Of a DNA stretch of 64,000 bases, positions 8,810-17,827 are shown piece after piece; positions within the stretch are counted from its first letter, which is position 1; the number at the start of each line of letters is the position of its first letter. The position numbers and the translations under genes are program-made. The notes beneath the pieces were generated by a model, which saw nothing but the letters and a program-made list of their open reading frames with translations, did no database searches and was not told where the DNA came from. This stretch comes from JAUIET01 sp039111475 (GTDB lineage Bacteria > Pseudomonadota > Gammaproteobacteria > Pseudomonadales > JAUIET01): positions 124,001 to 188,000 of the forward strand of contig JBCCIP010000002.1 of assembly GCA_039111475.1 (NCBI GenBank), read 5' to 3'.

Positions 8810-9565
8810 ATGGGCTCACTAGACGGTAAGACCGCCGTTATTGTAGGTGCTTCGGGCGAGAAAAATTTCGGCACCGCCATTGCTCGTCGCCTTGCGGCTG
8901 AAGGTGCTAACGTTGTTGTGTCTGCGCGGCGCAAGGAGCCACTGGAGGTATTGGCAGCGGAAATTGGCGGTCTTGCCGTCACCAGCGATATAACCGACGA
9001 GGTGAAAATAGAGAACCTGTTCAAGACGGCGACCGAAACCTATGGAAAAGTAGATATTGCCGTGAACTCCTCAGGCAGTTTTATTCCGTGCATGATTGCT
9101 GATCTTACGGCGGAAACCATTCGACCGACCGTGGAGGTCAGTTTCATTGGCACATTGTTGTTCTTTAAACACGCCGCTGCGGCCATGACAGGGGGCGGTT
9201 CGGTAATCGCAATTTCGTCATTAACCGCTCGATTACCTGGCCCGGGAATGTCGCCTTACTCTGGTGCGCGTGCCGGCATTGACTATGCGATTAAGATCGC
9301 AGCAACAGAGTATGCGGAACAAAAGGTTCGCTTTAACTCCATTGCCGCCGGTTTGATTGAAACAGATATGACGGGCGGCTTGTTCTCAATGCAGGAGATT
9401 GTTGATGCTTACGTTCGTGAAACACCTGCCGGGCGCATGGGTACGGTAGACGATATGGCTGAAGCAGTGCTGTTCTTAGGTGACGAGAAAAAATCTGGCT
9501 TCATTAACGGCCAGGTTCTAGACCTGTCGGGCGGGGGCCAGATGGGTCACCTGCCAAGGTATTAG
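8810..9565 (+). CDS. SDR 2 with altered active site
   Basis: 251 residues from ATG 8810, with CTGGAG upstream; an ORF from 8774 overlaps the previous gene and lacks a better ribosome site. The fold is SDR, but key motifs differ. The glycine motif is VGASGEKNFG, the usual NNAG is NSSG, and the catalytic Tyr150-x3-Lys is Tyr150-SGA-Arg154. A Lys-to-Arg change at this position normally lowers or alters dehydrogenase activity. It may be a divergent reductase or a partner of its neighbours. It is third in the Rieske operon. Confidence 0.88.
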   Translation: MGSLDGKTAVIVGASGEKNFGTAIARRLAAEGANVVVSARRKEPLEVLAAEIGGLAVTSDITDEVKIENLFKTATETYGKVDIAVNSSGSFIPCMIADLTAETIRPTVEVSFIGTLLFFKHAAAAMTGGGSVIAISSLTARLPGPGMSPYSGARAGIDYAIKIAATEYAEQKVRFNSIAAGLIETDMTGGLFSMQEIVDAYVRETPAGRMGTVDDMAEAVLFLGDEKKSGFINGQVLDLSGGGQMGHLPRY

Positions 9566-9574
9566 AGATTTATT

Positions 9575-10348
9575 ATGGGTCGCGTAGATAACAAAGTGGC
9601 CGTTATTTCCGGTGGCGCTTCGGGGCTTGGGTTAGCTTCCGCTCAACGCTTGGCCGAAGAGGGCGCTACGGTAATTCTCGCTGATATCAACGAAGAGCTA
9701 GGGCGAGAATCAGCCGAGGCAATCCCGCGTGCCGAATTCCATGTGCTTAACGTAACCGTGGAACAGCAATGGAGCGACTTGGTTGATAACGTGGTTGCGC
9801 GACATGGACGGCTGGATGTCCTAATGAACGCAGCGGGCATCGTACAACTAGCGAGTATTGAAGAGACCACGGAAGACTTGTGGCGAAAGGTTAACGCCGT
9901 TGGTACCGACGGCACCTTCTTCGGTTCCAAGCATGCAGTGCGTGCCATGAAAGCCTCTGGCGGTGGTTCGATCATCAATATGTGCTCAACCGCGAGTATT
10001 AATGGTATGCCACGCATCTTCGCTTATGCCGCTTCAAAAAGTGCGATCAGAGGGATGACCAAATCCATCGCGTGCCTCAGCGCCCAGGAAGGGTATGGCA
10101 TTCGTTGTAATTCAATTCATCCCGGGAATATCGACACACCCATGCTGCGTGGCATTCAAGATACCGTTAGGGGCGTCAGCCCTGATGCTGCCGATGCTAT
10201 GGATGGTCTTTGGGTAGGCGAGCCCGCCGACGTTGCCAATATGGTGCTGTTTCTGGCCTCAGACGAGTCGAAATCGGTGAATGGTGCAGAGATGGTGATT
10301 GATAATACGGTTACCATCACGGAAGGCGTCGTTTTAAAAACACTTTAG
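9575..10348 (+). CDS. SDR 3
   Basis: 257 residues. It has cofactor motif SGGASGLG (12-19), NAAG, Ser138 and Tyr151-x3-Lys155, all consistent with an active classical SDR of the 3-hydroxysteroid/cyclohexanol dehydrogenase type. The start is 9 bases after the SDR 2 stop. It is the last gene of the Rieske operon and is convergent with the DUF3604 gene, with only 10 bases between their stops. Confidence 0.92.
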   Translation: MGRVDNKVAVISGGASGLGLASAQRLAEEGATVILADINEELGRESAEAIPRAEFHVLNVTVEQQWSDLVDNVVARHGRLDVLMNAAGIVQLASIEETTEDLWRKVNAVGTDGTFFGSKHAVRAMKASGGGSIINMCSTASINGMPRIFAYAASKSAIRGMTKSIACLSAQEGYGIRCNSIHPGNIDTPMLRGIQDTVRGVSPDAADAMDGLWVGEPADVANMVLFLASDESKSVNGAEMVIDNTVTITEGVVLKTL

Positions 10349-10358
10349 CTGCGGAAAG

Positions 10359-12308
10359 TTACTGCCTCGCCGATGGCGTGTACCAAATCGGCGACGTATA
10401 GGCTCGTTCCTGAATTACAAAATTTGCGCCTTTAGGCATTTTGTCGCCCAAGAGTTTCGCATCATATGCCGTCCAGCGAGGGGTTGGGATCTCGATGATA
10501 CGGGCGTAATAAACAGCGGCTTGAGTGGCGTCAAAATCAGGGTCTTGCCAAAAGCCAACCAATTCGGCGTCACCAACTGAGTTAGTCCAGCTGGCATCTG
10601 CAACATCTACTGTGCTGCTTATCGCGGGCAGTCTGCCATGCGTATCTAAACGGCGTTTGTCCGCGTCGCCCCATACCACGTCAAATATCTTCTCGTGGGT
10701 TTTGCCGTCACTGTCTAACCAACCTTTTACAATTTGAATGCGATCGAGGTTGCCACTCATTGGGTCTTTGGATGCGCCCACCAGGAAAACCGGTGACATG
10801 GTTTTATCGTTAGAGCTATCATTAGTGATCGTTCCGCCCATCGGTACGCCTTTCGCGTAGCCTACGTGCGGCAGTTTATTGGCGCTCGCATCTCGCTTGG
10901 AAAAATCCCAACCGCCGAAGAAGCGCGCGGTTATGCGCGGTCCCGTGGTGGCGTACACTTCTTTTCGTAACATGGCATCCCAAATTGAGGCTCTGGTATT
11001 GTCACGAGCCCACACAGCCGCATATCCTGAGCTGCTCATCTCCCAGGTCTGCCAGTTGTCTGGGATGCCCATACGGACCATGGGCGCGTCCGCTCGGCCG
11101 GGATTTGGCTCGTCTTTGGGAAACTTGCCAAAGAAGTAATCTTCATCAGCCGTAGACAGCGCTGTGTGACTGTCTGTGGAACCCACCATGCCAAACTGGT
11201 ACGGGTTTGCGCCGAGTTGCTCATTGAGCTTTAAGCCGTTCTTAAGCGCCTCTCTTGCATACTCATATTGCAACATGTCAGGTGTTTTTCGAGTGGCCAT
11301 GCTGGCATTGCCTCTGTCCCAGGTCTCAAAATCCGCAAACTCATCTGTTGGAGACAGGTAAGGATGCGACTCGCTGTCGCCTTTGATTTGCGTCACTTCA
11401 TAGAGTGGTTCCCAGCGGGCTCGATTGCGAACGTATTCGGCATCAATTGCCGCGCCGGTATTTGGGTTGGTTTCTACTGGAAACATTTGGCCGTTTGACA
11501 GGTTACCGTTGTGCGCCAGGGCCAACACACGATCGCCCGTTTGCCTTTCATAGCGCGCCATCCATTTCCATAAATCTTGAGGGTTGCGGCTTTGGTTAGA
11601 AGTAAACGGCAATAACTGCTTTGCAGTATCAGCGCTACCTCTGTACAACACATTGCGGTGCAGTTTGTCGCCGGCTGCTGTGGGAGTCCACTCATAGCCA
11701 ATCATCGCGGTGAATTTGCCTGGCTCGTTAAAACGGTCAGCTGTAGCGACATATTTCTCCCACACAGTGCGCGTTACTTCTTCATTGATCAGTGGACCTT
11801 CGTAGTCATCGATCAGCACGGCAGTGATTGTTCCAATCACTTCAAGGCTCATCTGCCCAGTGTTGGACAATTTTTTCTGCAATTCCTGGAGTTCTGGATC
11901 TTTCATTAATTGTGGATGCCCGGCAATCAGCTGGTCGACAATACCCATGGCATCTGAGTGGTCTGTAACGACTAGAAAATCCAGCGGTCGCGAGAGTCGC
12001 GCAGGAATCCCAGTCGTTGACACCACCTCATCGCCTCTGGCAAAACGATACGCATCTTCAGTATCCAGTGTAACGCCAAGCACTCGCGCGTCTAGTGAGT
12101 TGGTGGTGTGCAGGTGGGTGTCTCCCCATAAAACCTGAGTGGGATAGGCCACTGGCTTGTACGGAGCTTCAGGCGAGTTGTCTGCTAGCGCTGGCATTGC
12201 TGAAATGCACAGCAGAAAAAGTAGTGACCAGCAGATTGTTTGTACATTACGCGCCATGGGCGTATGTGTTGATACAGCCGCGGTTTGATAAGAAGTTTTT
12301 TGTCTCAT
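10359..12308 (-). CDS. Exported DUF3604 protein (PHP-like metal site)
   Basis: 649 residues. The N-terminus has a signal peptide (hydrophobic ICWSLLFLLCISAMPALA, cut before DNS). The start at 12308 has GGAAG 10 bases upstream; an internal ATG at 12257 would shorten the n-region. The mature protein begins with WGDTHLHTTNS and DFLVVTDHSD, histidine/aspartate motifs like the metal-binding loops of PHP-domain hydrolases. DUF3604 proteins are common in marine bacteria and their substrate is not established. It is likely periplasmic. No clear functional link to the neighbours beyond strand. Confidence 0.88.
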   Translation of the reverse strand: MRQKTSYQTAAVSTHTPMARNVQTICWSLLFLLCISAMPALADNSPEAPYKPVAYPTQVLWGDTHLHTTNSLDARVLGVTLDTEDAYRFARGDEVVSTTGIPARLSRPLDFLVVTDHSDAMGIVDQLIAGHPQLMKDPELQELQKKLSNTGQMSLEVIGTITAVLIDDYEGPLINEEVTRTVWEKYVATADRFNEPGKFTAMIGYEWTPTAAGDKLHRNVLYRGSADTAKQLLPFTSNQSRNPQDLWKWMARYERQTGDRVLALAHNGNLSNGQMFPVETNPNTGAAIDAEYVRNRARWEPLYEVTQIKGDSESHPYLSPTDEFADFETWDRGNASMATRKTPDMLQYEYAREALKNGLKLNEQLGANPYQFGMVGSTDSHTALSTADEDYFFGKFPKDEPNPGRADAPMVRMGIPDNWQTWEMSSSGYAAVWARDNTRASIWDAMLRKEVYATTGPRITARFFGGWDFSKRDASANKLPHVGYAKGVPMGGTITNDSSNDKTMSPVFLVGASKDPMSGNLDRIQIVKGWLDSDGKTHEKIFDVVWGDADKRRLDTHGRLPAISSTVDVADASWTNSVGDAELVGFWQDPDFDATQAAVYYARIIEIPTPRWTAYDAKLLGDKMPKGANFVIQERAYTSPIWYTPSARQ

Positions 12309-12349
12309 GTTTTATCTTCCTTTCCGAGGCAAGTTTGGGGCCGAAAGTA

Positions 12350-13543
12350 TTACAGCCCCAACACCATCTTCGCTAGAATATTTTTTTGTACTTCTTGTGA
12401 ACCACCAAATATTGAAGAGGCGCGGTTGTTCAGATAGCGGGGCACAACCGAGCTTAGGTAGTCTTCGCGTATGCATTCACCGTTCTCAGGTGTGTTCATG
12501 GCCAAACCCTGATAGCCAATAACATCTACCGCGAGCTGGTTGGTTTCTTGTTGCAAGCGGGTAGTGGTCAGTTTGTTGACAGATGAGGCGGGCCCGGGAT
12601 TGCCCCCACTGGAAACGGTTTCAAGTACCCGTAGTTCAGTTAGCTCAAGAGATTTGAGATCTATTTCGATGCGCGCCAGCCGTTGCTTCAAGCTGCCGCT
12701 TTTGTCAAAGTCAGGGTTCTGCTCGCGCATCTGATCCATCAAGCCTCGAACGTCTTCGATATGATGCCAAATCATATGGGCGGAGAAGCCGCCGCCACGT
12801 TCAAATTCCAATAGGTATTTAGCGTAAGACCAGCCTTTGTTTTCTTCGCCAACGAGATTACTTCTTGGCACAACTACGTTGTCAAAAAACACCTGGTTAA
12901 CTTCGTGTTCCTTGGCCATCGTGATGATGGGCTCTACAGTGACACCTGGCGTGCTCATGTCAATCAATAGAAAGCTGATGCCGCGTTGCGGTTTGACGTT
13001 GGGGTCAGTTCTTACCAGGCAGAAAATGTGATCAGCGAAATGGGCGTGTGTGGTCCAGAGTTTTGAGCCATTGACGATAAAGTTTTCACCAGATTCATCG
13101 GCGTCGGCTCGTAGCTTAAGGCTGGCGAGGTCTGAGCCGGAACTTGGTTCTGAGTAACCCTGGCACCAGTAGTGCTCGGCGTGGAGCATTTTTGGTAGAA
13201 AATTTGCTTTTTGTTCGGGAGTGCCAAAGGCAAGGATAACCGGGGCTAGCATGGCTATGCCCAGTGGGATGAGCATGGGGGCGCCCGCGTGGTAGCACTC
13301 CCGGCTGAACAGGTATTTTTGTTCTGGGGTCCAGTTGGTGCCGCCGTGTTCTTCTGGCCAGCTGGGTACGGCCCAACCTTTTTTTACAAGAATGGCCTGC
13401 CATTCGAGTGCTATGTCTTTGTCCAGGAATACACCGCTGCAATTTCTGGTTGCTTCTATGATGTTTTCAGGTAGGTTTTCTTTTAGGAACTCGCGTACTT
13501 CGAGTTGGAAGGCGCGCTCTTCTTTGGTGAATTCTAGGTTCAT
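12350..13543 (-). CDS. Acyl-CoA dehydrogenase
   Basis: 397 residues with complete ACAD architecture: N-terminal helical domain, middle beta domain with QGYSEPSSGSDLASL and KLWTTHAHFADHIF, and a C-terminal helical domain ending SSIFGGSQEVQKNIL. It oxidises an acyl-CoA to the enoyl-CoA with FAD and passes electrons to ETF. The C-terminal loop is of the steroid/branched-chain FadE type rather than the YEG type of medium-chain enzymes. It lies downstream of the ThuA-like gene, separated by a 217-bp gap that holds repeat element A. Confidence 0.92.
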   Translation of the reverse strand: MNLEFTKEERAFQLEVREFLKENLPENIIEATRNCSGVFLDKDIALEWQAILVKKGWAVPSWPEEHGGTNWTPEQKYLFSRECYHAGAPMLIPLGIAMLAPVILAFGTPEQKANFLPKMLHAEHYWCQGYSEPSSGSDLASLKLRADADESGENFIVNGSKLWTTHAHFADHIFCLVRTDPNVKPQRGISFLLIDMSTPGVTVEPIITMAKEHEVNQVFFDNVVVPRSNLVGEENKGWSYAKYLLEFERGGGFSAHMIWHHIEDVRGLMDQMREQNPDFDKSGSLKQRLARIEIDLKSLELTELRVLETVSSGGNPGPASSVNKLTTTRLQQETNQLAVDVIGYQGLAMNTPENGECIREDYLSSVVPRYLNNRASSIFGGSQEVQKNILAKMVLGL

Positions 13544-13612
13544 AAGGTTGCTCTGTTATTCCGTTTCTGGGAATTTAAGTCGTTTGTACAGCGGTACTGG
13601 TATTGGCGCTGA

Positions 13613-13724
13613 GGTGTTTAGTCGAATATTGGTCAGCGGGACTGTGTGAGGGAGGGACCCCGAACACAAGCCCCCATGGATGGGTTTACGGCGTGTCCCG
13701 CTGACCAATATTCGACTCAACACC
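13613..13724 (+). repeat. 112-bp repeat, copy A (30-bp arms, 52-bp core)
   Basis: The left arm 13613-13642 and right arm 13695-13724 are inverted complements over 30 bases with one mismatch. The core is 13643-13694 and carries the family signature CCCCCATGGATGGGTT then ACGGCGT. The arms begin with GG and end with GAC, as in the other copies, but the bases between are specific to this locus. Flanks are ..TGA before and GGT.. after. It is in the gap between the ThuA-like and ACAD genes, both minus strand. There is no terminal T-run, so it is not a standard terminator. Confidence 0.9.
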
Positions 13725-13760
13725 GGTTTCATTTCAAAAATGTGTTCTCGTAAACAGTAT

Positions 13761-14522
13761 TTAGTCCATTGCCCACTTAATGCCACGACGCAACAATTCA
13801 TAGAACTCGGGTGTACGCCAAGCACCTTCTTCCGGCTCTGGATACTCTTCAATCAATGGCTGCATGTCATACTTGCCGCGGCAATGACCTAGCGTCAGAT
13901 AAAGCACCTGGCCTTTGCCGTAAGGGTGCAAGTAGAAAACGGGTTGTACATCGGTTTCTTTGCGCCAGTCGTCTCTCACGAAATCTTCTACGTCGTCAGA
14001 CCAATGCGTGTGCAACAGGGTTTGATGTTCGCCAAACATTTTGCACAGATAAAGTTCGTCGTCCACCTGAAAGGTCGGAATGTCTTTCACCAATGGGTGA
14101 TCTGGCTCGGTCACCAAAACATCATACTCTTGAATCGGGGGGTGCGAGGTGAATTGGCTGCCAAGCAGTTCCACAAAAGGCACGTTTTCTTCGGGGCAAT
14201 CGACCAGTACGCCATCGGGCTTGGGTGATTCCAGGAAACGTAAAATGGAATTGGTGCCGTGCAGCGCGTACCATTTTTTACCGCCGTTAACGTAGTCGCA
14301 CAGGCGTTGGGTTTCAGCGTCGCTGGGGATTACGTCGCAGGTGTAGGTGATCAAAAAGTCGGATTCGCAAATGGCGTCTATATCGCTGTAGTCTTCGCCC
14401 ACTCTTACTTTAATGCGGGGTTGTTCAGCGAGAAGCTTGAGAATCTCCAGACGCGCGTGGTCAATATTGTGATACTTGCCGCCCGCAACCAGATAGACGT
14501 CTATGCGATCACTTTTGCTCAT
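13761..14522 (-). CDS. ThuA-like domain protein
   Basis: 253 residues with a class-I glutamine-amidotransferase-like (ThuA) fold, recognisable from IDVYLVAGGKYHNIDHARLEIL, FLITYTCDVIPSDAETQRLCDYV and the WYALHGTNSILRF segment. A late segment, HPYGKGQVLYLTLGH, is also typical. ThuA-like proteins are linked to sugar metabolism and to uncharacterised catabolic clusters; no catalytic residue is certain here. It lies between the thiolase gene (upstream, 157-bp gap) and the ACAD. Function unknown. Confidence 0.82.
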   Translation of the reverse strand: MSKSDRIDVYLVAGGKYHNIDHARLEILKLLAEQPRIKVRVGEDYSDIDAICESDFLITYTCDVIPSDAETQRLCDYVNGGKKWYALHGTNSILRFLESPKPDGVLVDCPEENVPFVELLGSQFTSHPPIQEYDVLVTEPDHPLVKDIPTFQVDDELYLCKMFGEHQTLLHTHWSDDVEDFVRDDWRKETDVQPVFYLHPYGKGQVLYLTLGHCRGKYDMQPLIEEYPEPEEGAWRTPEFYELLRRGIKWAMD

Positions 14523-14679
14523 ATGTGCTCCTCCAAAAACGGCGCTTATTCCGCGATAGCCGCGTCAGTTTCGTACTCAAATCCTCATTTATCCGCACAT
14601 AAACTCCGGTTCTCCGTACGGCGCTTCCTTGCTCTCTCGAAAAAATCCCCATTTTTGAAGGAGCAAATCAGTGTCAGTC

Positions 14680-15831
14680 CTATGTATGCAGAATATTTAC
14701 GCCTGATACACCCGGTGCGCCATACACATGGGTGTAACCGGTTTTTAGATCTTTGGGGACTTGGCGGGCGCCGCCTTCACCGCGCAATTGTATGCATACT
14801 TCGTGAACCTGGCGCAGGCCGGATGCACCTATGGGTTCGCCATTGGCCAGACAGCCGCCGTCTGTATTCACTGGTAACACACCATCAATTTCGGTGCGGC
14901 CTTCGCGCAGCCATTGTTCCTGGTCGCCATCGGCACAGAAGCCGTTTTCGGCCATGTGCATAATTTCGGCGCCTGATTCGGTGTCTTGTAACTGCGCAAC
15001 GTCAATGTCTTCCGGGCCAATACCGGCGGCTTCGAAAGCGGCGGCTGAGGCGTAGCTTGAGGCGCTGCGTTCGTCTTCTACGGCTTTGCTGGCACTGAAT
15101 ACTTCGAAAGTACCGAATTGGCGGGTGCGCATTACGCTGGCGCCGAGATAGACAGGTTTCTTGGTGTACTTGTGCGCTTCTGACGCCTTGCACACTATCA
15201 GGGCGACAGCACCTTCTGAGGGTGAGCAGAACATAAATTTGCGCAGAGGTTCATTGATCATCTGCGAGTTGGCTATTTCTTCCAGCGGAACTGGCGTTTG
15301 TCGCCAGGCGTTCGGGTTCAGTGAACCATTGCGAAACGCTTTGTCGGCTACTAGAGAAAGTGACTGTTCGCTGATGCCGAAGTCGTGCATGTAGCGTTGG
15401 ATTTTGGTGGCAAAAAACTGAGTCGTAATGGCCATTCCTGCTTCGCCATACCATTCGCCCAGACCCCAGTCAGCGGGATTAACTTTAAACGCCCCGCGTG
15501 GGTGTTTATCAAAACCCACAACCAAACCAAGATCAGCCGCACCTGCGCATATCGTATTGTAAGCGGAAGACAAGGCACTGCCGCCGGTTGCACATCCGTT
15601 GGCAACGTTCATAAAAGGCAACCCTGTTAAACCTAGCTGGTTTACCAGTGAATCGGCATTGCCAGCCTCAGTGCTGCCACCTACGGCAAACTCAATGTCT
15701 GACCACTTTACGCCTGCGTCTGATAATGCATTGTTAACGGCAATCGTGGCTTGTTCCAGGCCGGTGCGCTCTGGCGTGCGGCCAAACGCGTGTATTCCTA
15801 GTCCAACAATGGCTAATTCTGGTGATTTCAT
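14680..15831 (-). CDS. Thiolase-family protein (SCP-x/lipid-transfer type)
   Basis: 383 residues. The nucleophile loop is NVANGCATGGSAL with Cys80 retained, and the C-terminal motif VNTDGGCLANGEPIGASGLRQV is present. This is the family of SCP-x-like thiolases used for branched or steroid side-chain beta-ketoacyl-CoA cleavage. It pairs with the DUF35 zinc-ribbon gene just upstream (TAATG overlap), a common arrangement in which the DUF35 protein acts as an obligate partner. It is probably active as a thiolase, in contrast to the Cys-less relatives at 38464 and 61995. Confidence 0.88.
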   Translation of the reverse strand: MKSPELAIVGLGIHAFGRTPERTGLEQATIAVNNALSDAGVKWSDIEFAVGGSTEAGNADSLVNQLGLTGLPFMNVANGCATGGSALSSAYNTICAGAADLGLVVGFDKHPRGAFKVNPADWGLGEWYGEAGMAITTQFFATKIQRYMHDFGISEQSLSLVADKAFRNGSLNPNAWRQTPVPLEEIANSQMINEPLRKFMFCSPSEGAVALIVCKASEAHKYTKKPVYLGASVMRTRQFGTFEVFSASKAVEDERSASSYASAAAFEAAGIGPEDIDVAQLQDTESGAEIMHMAENGFCADGDQEQWLREGRTEIDGVLPVNTDGGCLANGEPIGASGLRQVHEVCIQLRGEGGARQVPKDLKTGYTHVYGAPGVSGVNILHT

Positions 15832-16262
15832 TAGGCGCTCTTCGCTGCAAAGGAGTAGTTGATTACTTCCGTGCCATCCGACTCGGTGTAATATTTGTCG
15901 AATTTGATACTCATGGGTGTACCAATTTCGAAACCCTGGCTAACATCTCCTTCAAGGCGGCTGACAACTCGTACCTGATCGGCGAGTTCAACATAGCCCA
16001 CCGCAAACGGCTTGAAATGTTCGCCGCTTAATTCGGCGGGGTAGGGAGGGCTCGCTAGCGGGAAGTTCTGCACTGTCCAACTCCACAGGGTGCCTTCTTT
16101 GGCCAGGGCCACATTACGCACATTGACTGAAGAACATTTGGGACAGCTGGCTGCCGCCGGGAATGAGACGGTGCCACAATCAGCACACTGACTACCACGT
16201 AGGTGTGGGTCTTTGTGTGGCCAGTCAAAAAGTAAGGTGTCTATTGAACGTTGTTGGTTCAT
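15831..16262 (-). CDS. Zn-ribbon/OB-fold (DUF35) protein
   Basis: 143 residues. An N-terminal rubredoxin-like zinc ribbon (CADC, then CPKC) is followed by an OB-fold with VARVSRLEG-type strands. DUF35 proteins bind CoA thioesters or stabilise thiolase-fold partners. The TAA stop overlaps the ATG of the downstream thiolase, so the two are likely produced together and form a complex. A second DUF35/thiolase pair is at 61995-63556. Confidence 0.9.
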   Translation of the reverse strand: MNQQRSIDTLLFDWPHKDPHLRGSQCADCGTVSFPAAASCPKCSSVNVRNVALAKEGTLWSWTVQNFPLASPPYPAELSGEHFKPFAVGYVELADQVRVVSRLEGDVSQGFEIGTPMSIKFDKYYTESDGTEVINYSFAAKSA

Positions 16263-16293
16263 TCTGTTAGGTACTCAAAGTGACGCAAGGCTG

Positions 16294-17319
16294 TCATCCC
16301 CAAGGGTTGAGCAATACCTTGCATTGATTGTTTGGTGTGCGAAGACTTTCAAAGACGTCGCTGAAGTTGTTGAACGTCACCGTTTCTGTGCACATTGCTT
16401 CAACATTCACTCGGTCACTGGCCATCAGGCCGGCAATAAACTCGAAGTCTTCTTTGTGATAGGAAAGGGCGAAACGCATAACCATTTCCTTGCCCATTGC
16501 TGCGGCAGGAATGATGGGGTCTTCGTATATGCAATAGCCCACCACAATCAGTTCTGTACCATGCTGCGCAAAGTCTATGCATTGGCTGATCATGCCGGGT
16601 ATGCCTACGCACTCGAAAATAACGTGGGGTGCGCTGCCGCATTGGCGTTCAAATTCTTCAGACACAGACTCGTTCGCCGGGTTGATGGTACCTGTTGCGC
16701 CATACTGCAAAGCGCTTTCGTTGCGCAGCGCCTCAGGCTCGCTGACCACAATATTGTAGGCGCCAAAGAAGCGCACCCAATAAGCCACGGCTAAACCCAC
16801 GGGCCCTGCACCAAGCACCAACACGTTCTTACCCTTAAGATTGGCGGCCATCTTTACCGCGTGCAAGCCAACCGCCATCGGCTCTATCAGGGCGCCTTCT
16901 TGCCAGCTAACGCTGTCTGGCACTTTGATCGAATTGTTTGCGTCAAGCCGAACATACTCGGCAAAACCACCTGGCTGCATTAAACCAACAATGCTTAACT
17001 GCGCGCACTGAAATGGTCGACCAGTTTGACAGGGCAGGCAGCGACCGCAAGTAGAGAACGGCATACCGGTGACTTTGTCGCCAGTCTTGAAGTTCTGTGC
17101 GGCCTGTTTACCCGCCGCAATAACCTCTCCTACGTACTCATGCCCCAAGACAGTACCAGCCACCAGGCCAGATTCGTGTGACTCCGTTTGATGAAGATCA
17201 GTGCCGCATATACCACAGCGCTTCACCTCAATGACAACATCATTTTCGCCAGGTGTTGGATCTTCCACGGTCTCAATGACCATGGCTTCTCCGGGGTTTT
17301 TAAATACCGCTGCCTTCAT
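16294..17319 (-). CDS. Zinc-dependent alcohol dehydrogenase (MDR family)
   Basis: 341 residues. Catalytic zinc ligands are Cys35, His60 and Glu61 (CGICGTD, GHEYVG). Structural zinc ligands are Cys91, Cys94, Cys97 and Cys105. The NAD(P) Rossmann motif GAGPVGLAVA follows. It is a threonine/sorbitol-dehydrogenase-like oxidoreductase. Its ATG overlaps the stop of the 40-codon SDR remnant upstream (ATGA), so translation is coupled to that leader ORF. It is 31 bases upstream of the DUF35 gene and likely in one operon with it. Confidence 0.93.
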   Translation of the reverse strand: MKAAVFKNPGEAMVIETVEDPTPGENDVVIEVKRCGICGTDLHQTESHESGLVAGTVLGHEYVGEVIAAGKQAAQNFKTGDKVTGMPFSTCGRCLPCQTGRPFQCAQLSIVGLMQPGGFAEYVRLDANNSIKVPDSVSWQEGALIEPMAVGLHAVKMAANLKGKNVLVLGAGPVGLAVAYWVRFFGAYNIVVSEPEALRNESALQYGATGTINPANESVSEEFERQCGSAPHVIFECVGIPGMISQCIDFAQHGTELIVVGYCIYEDPIIPAAAMGKEMVMRFALSYHKEDFEFIAGLMASDRVNVEAMCTETVTFNNFSDVFESLRTPNNQCKVLLNPWG

Positions 17320-17438
17320 GATTTGCCAACCGTTTGGGTTATTCCGCCGTCGGCTGCCAAGTGTTGGGCGGTAGCCAGGCCAATACCGCGGGTCGCGCCT
17401 GTTACAATGGCCTTCTTACCTTTTAGTGCGAGATCCAT
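17316..17438 (-). pseudogene. Internally deleted SDR remnant (40 codons) upstream of the alcohol dehydrogenase
   Basis: An ATG at 17438, preceded by GGAAG, opens a 40-residue frame. It begins with the intact SDR cofactor motif (KAIVTGATRGIGLATAQHLA) and passes directly into ADGGITQTVG, which looks like the last strand of an SDR. About 200 central residues, including NNAG and the catalytic Ser/Tyr/Lys, are missing, yet the frame is preserved. The TGA overlaps the ADH start. It keeps promoter, operator and ribosome site, so it may now serve as a coupling leader for the ADH. It cannot be an active dehydrogenase. Confidence 0.8.
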
Positions 17439-17507
17439 GCTTTTGCTTCCGGGAGCATGTTAGTTATGATTCGAGTGTACTTATGATGTGGATTGGTTAC
17501 AACAAAA

Positions 17508-17525
17508 AAACAGTCCAAACTGTTT
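17508..17525. promoter_or_regulatory. Operator-like palindrome between SDR remnant/ADH operon and DUF4212/symporter
   Basis: AAACAGTCCAAACTGTTT, preceded by A7 and followed by TTAA, is among the best copies of the recurring motif. It sits 70 bases upstream of the minus-strand leader ORF and 19 bases before the plus-strand DUF4212 start, positioned to repress both directions. Confidence 0.65.
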
Positions 17526-17543
17526 TTAAGTGGGGTTTATACG

Positions 17544-17792
17544 ATGGCAAATAAGAAAGATTATTGGAAGGCCAATATCAGCTTGATGATCAAGTTGTTG
17601 GTTGTCTGGTTCGTGGTTTCCTTTGGCTGCGGCATTCTACTCTTCGACGTGTTGAACACTGTCCAGATTGGCGGCTACAAACTGGGCTTCTGGTTTGCGC
17701 AACAAGGGTCAATCTATGTGTTTGTTGTGCTGATTTTTGTCTATGCAAAGAAAATGGCCAAGCTCGACCAAGAGTTTGGCGTAGAAGAATAA
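17544..17792 (+). CDS. DUF4212 small membrane protein, symporter partner
   Basis: 82 residues from ATG 17544; a longer frame from 17493 would cover the operator and is rejected. Two hydrophobic segments, about residues 16-36 and 50-70, predict two membrane helices, with GFWFAQQGSIYVFVVLIFVYAK in the second half. DUF4212 proteins are encoded next to Na+/solute symporters and are thought to be their small subunit. The symporter starts 35 bases downstream. Confidence 0.88.
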   Translation: MANKKDYWKANISLMIKLLVVWFVVSFGCGILLFDVLNTVQIGGYKLGFWFAQQGSIYVFVVLIFVYAKKMAKLDQEFGVEE

Positions 17793-17827
17793 GCCTGGTA
17801 ATAATCATAAGAATAAGGAAGTAAACC

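Noticed and set aside
13556..13852. Open frame of 98 codons on the minus strand through repeat copy A
   Set aside because: It runs through the 112-bp repeat and the 3' end of the ThuA-like gene; no ribosome site and no recognisable protein.
17493..17543. Upstream extension of the DUF4212 gene
   Set aside because: The extension lies over the operator palindrome and encodes a lysine-rich stretch not typical of the family.
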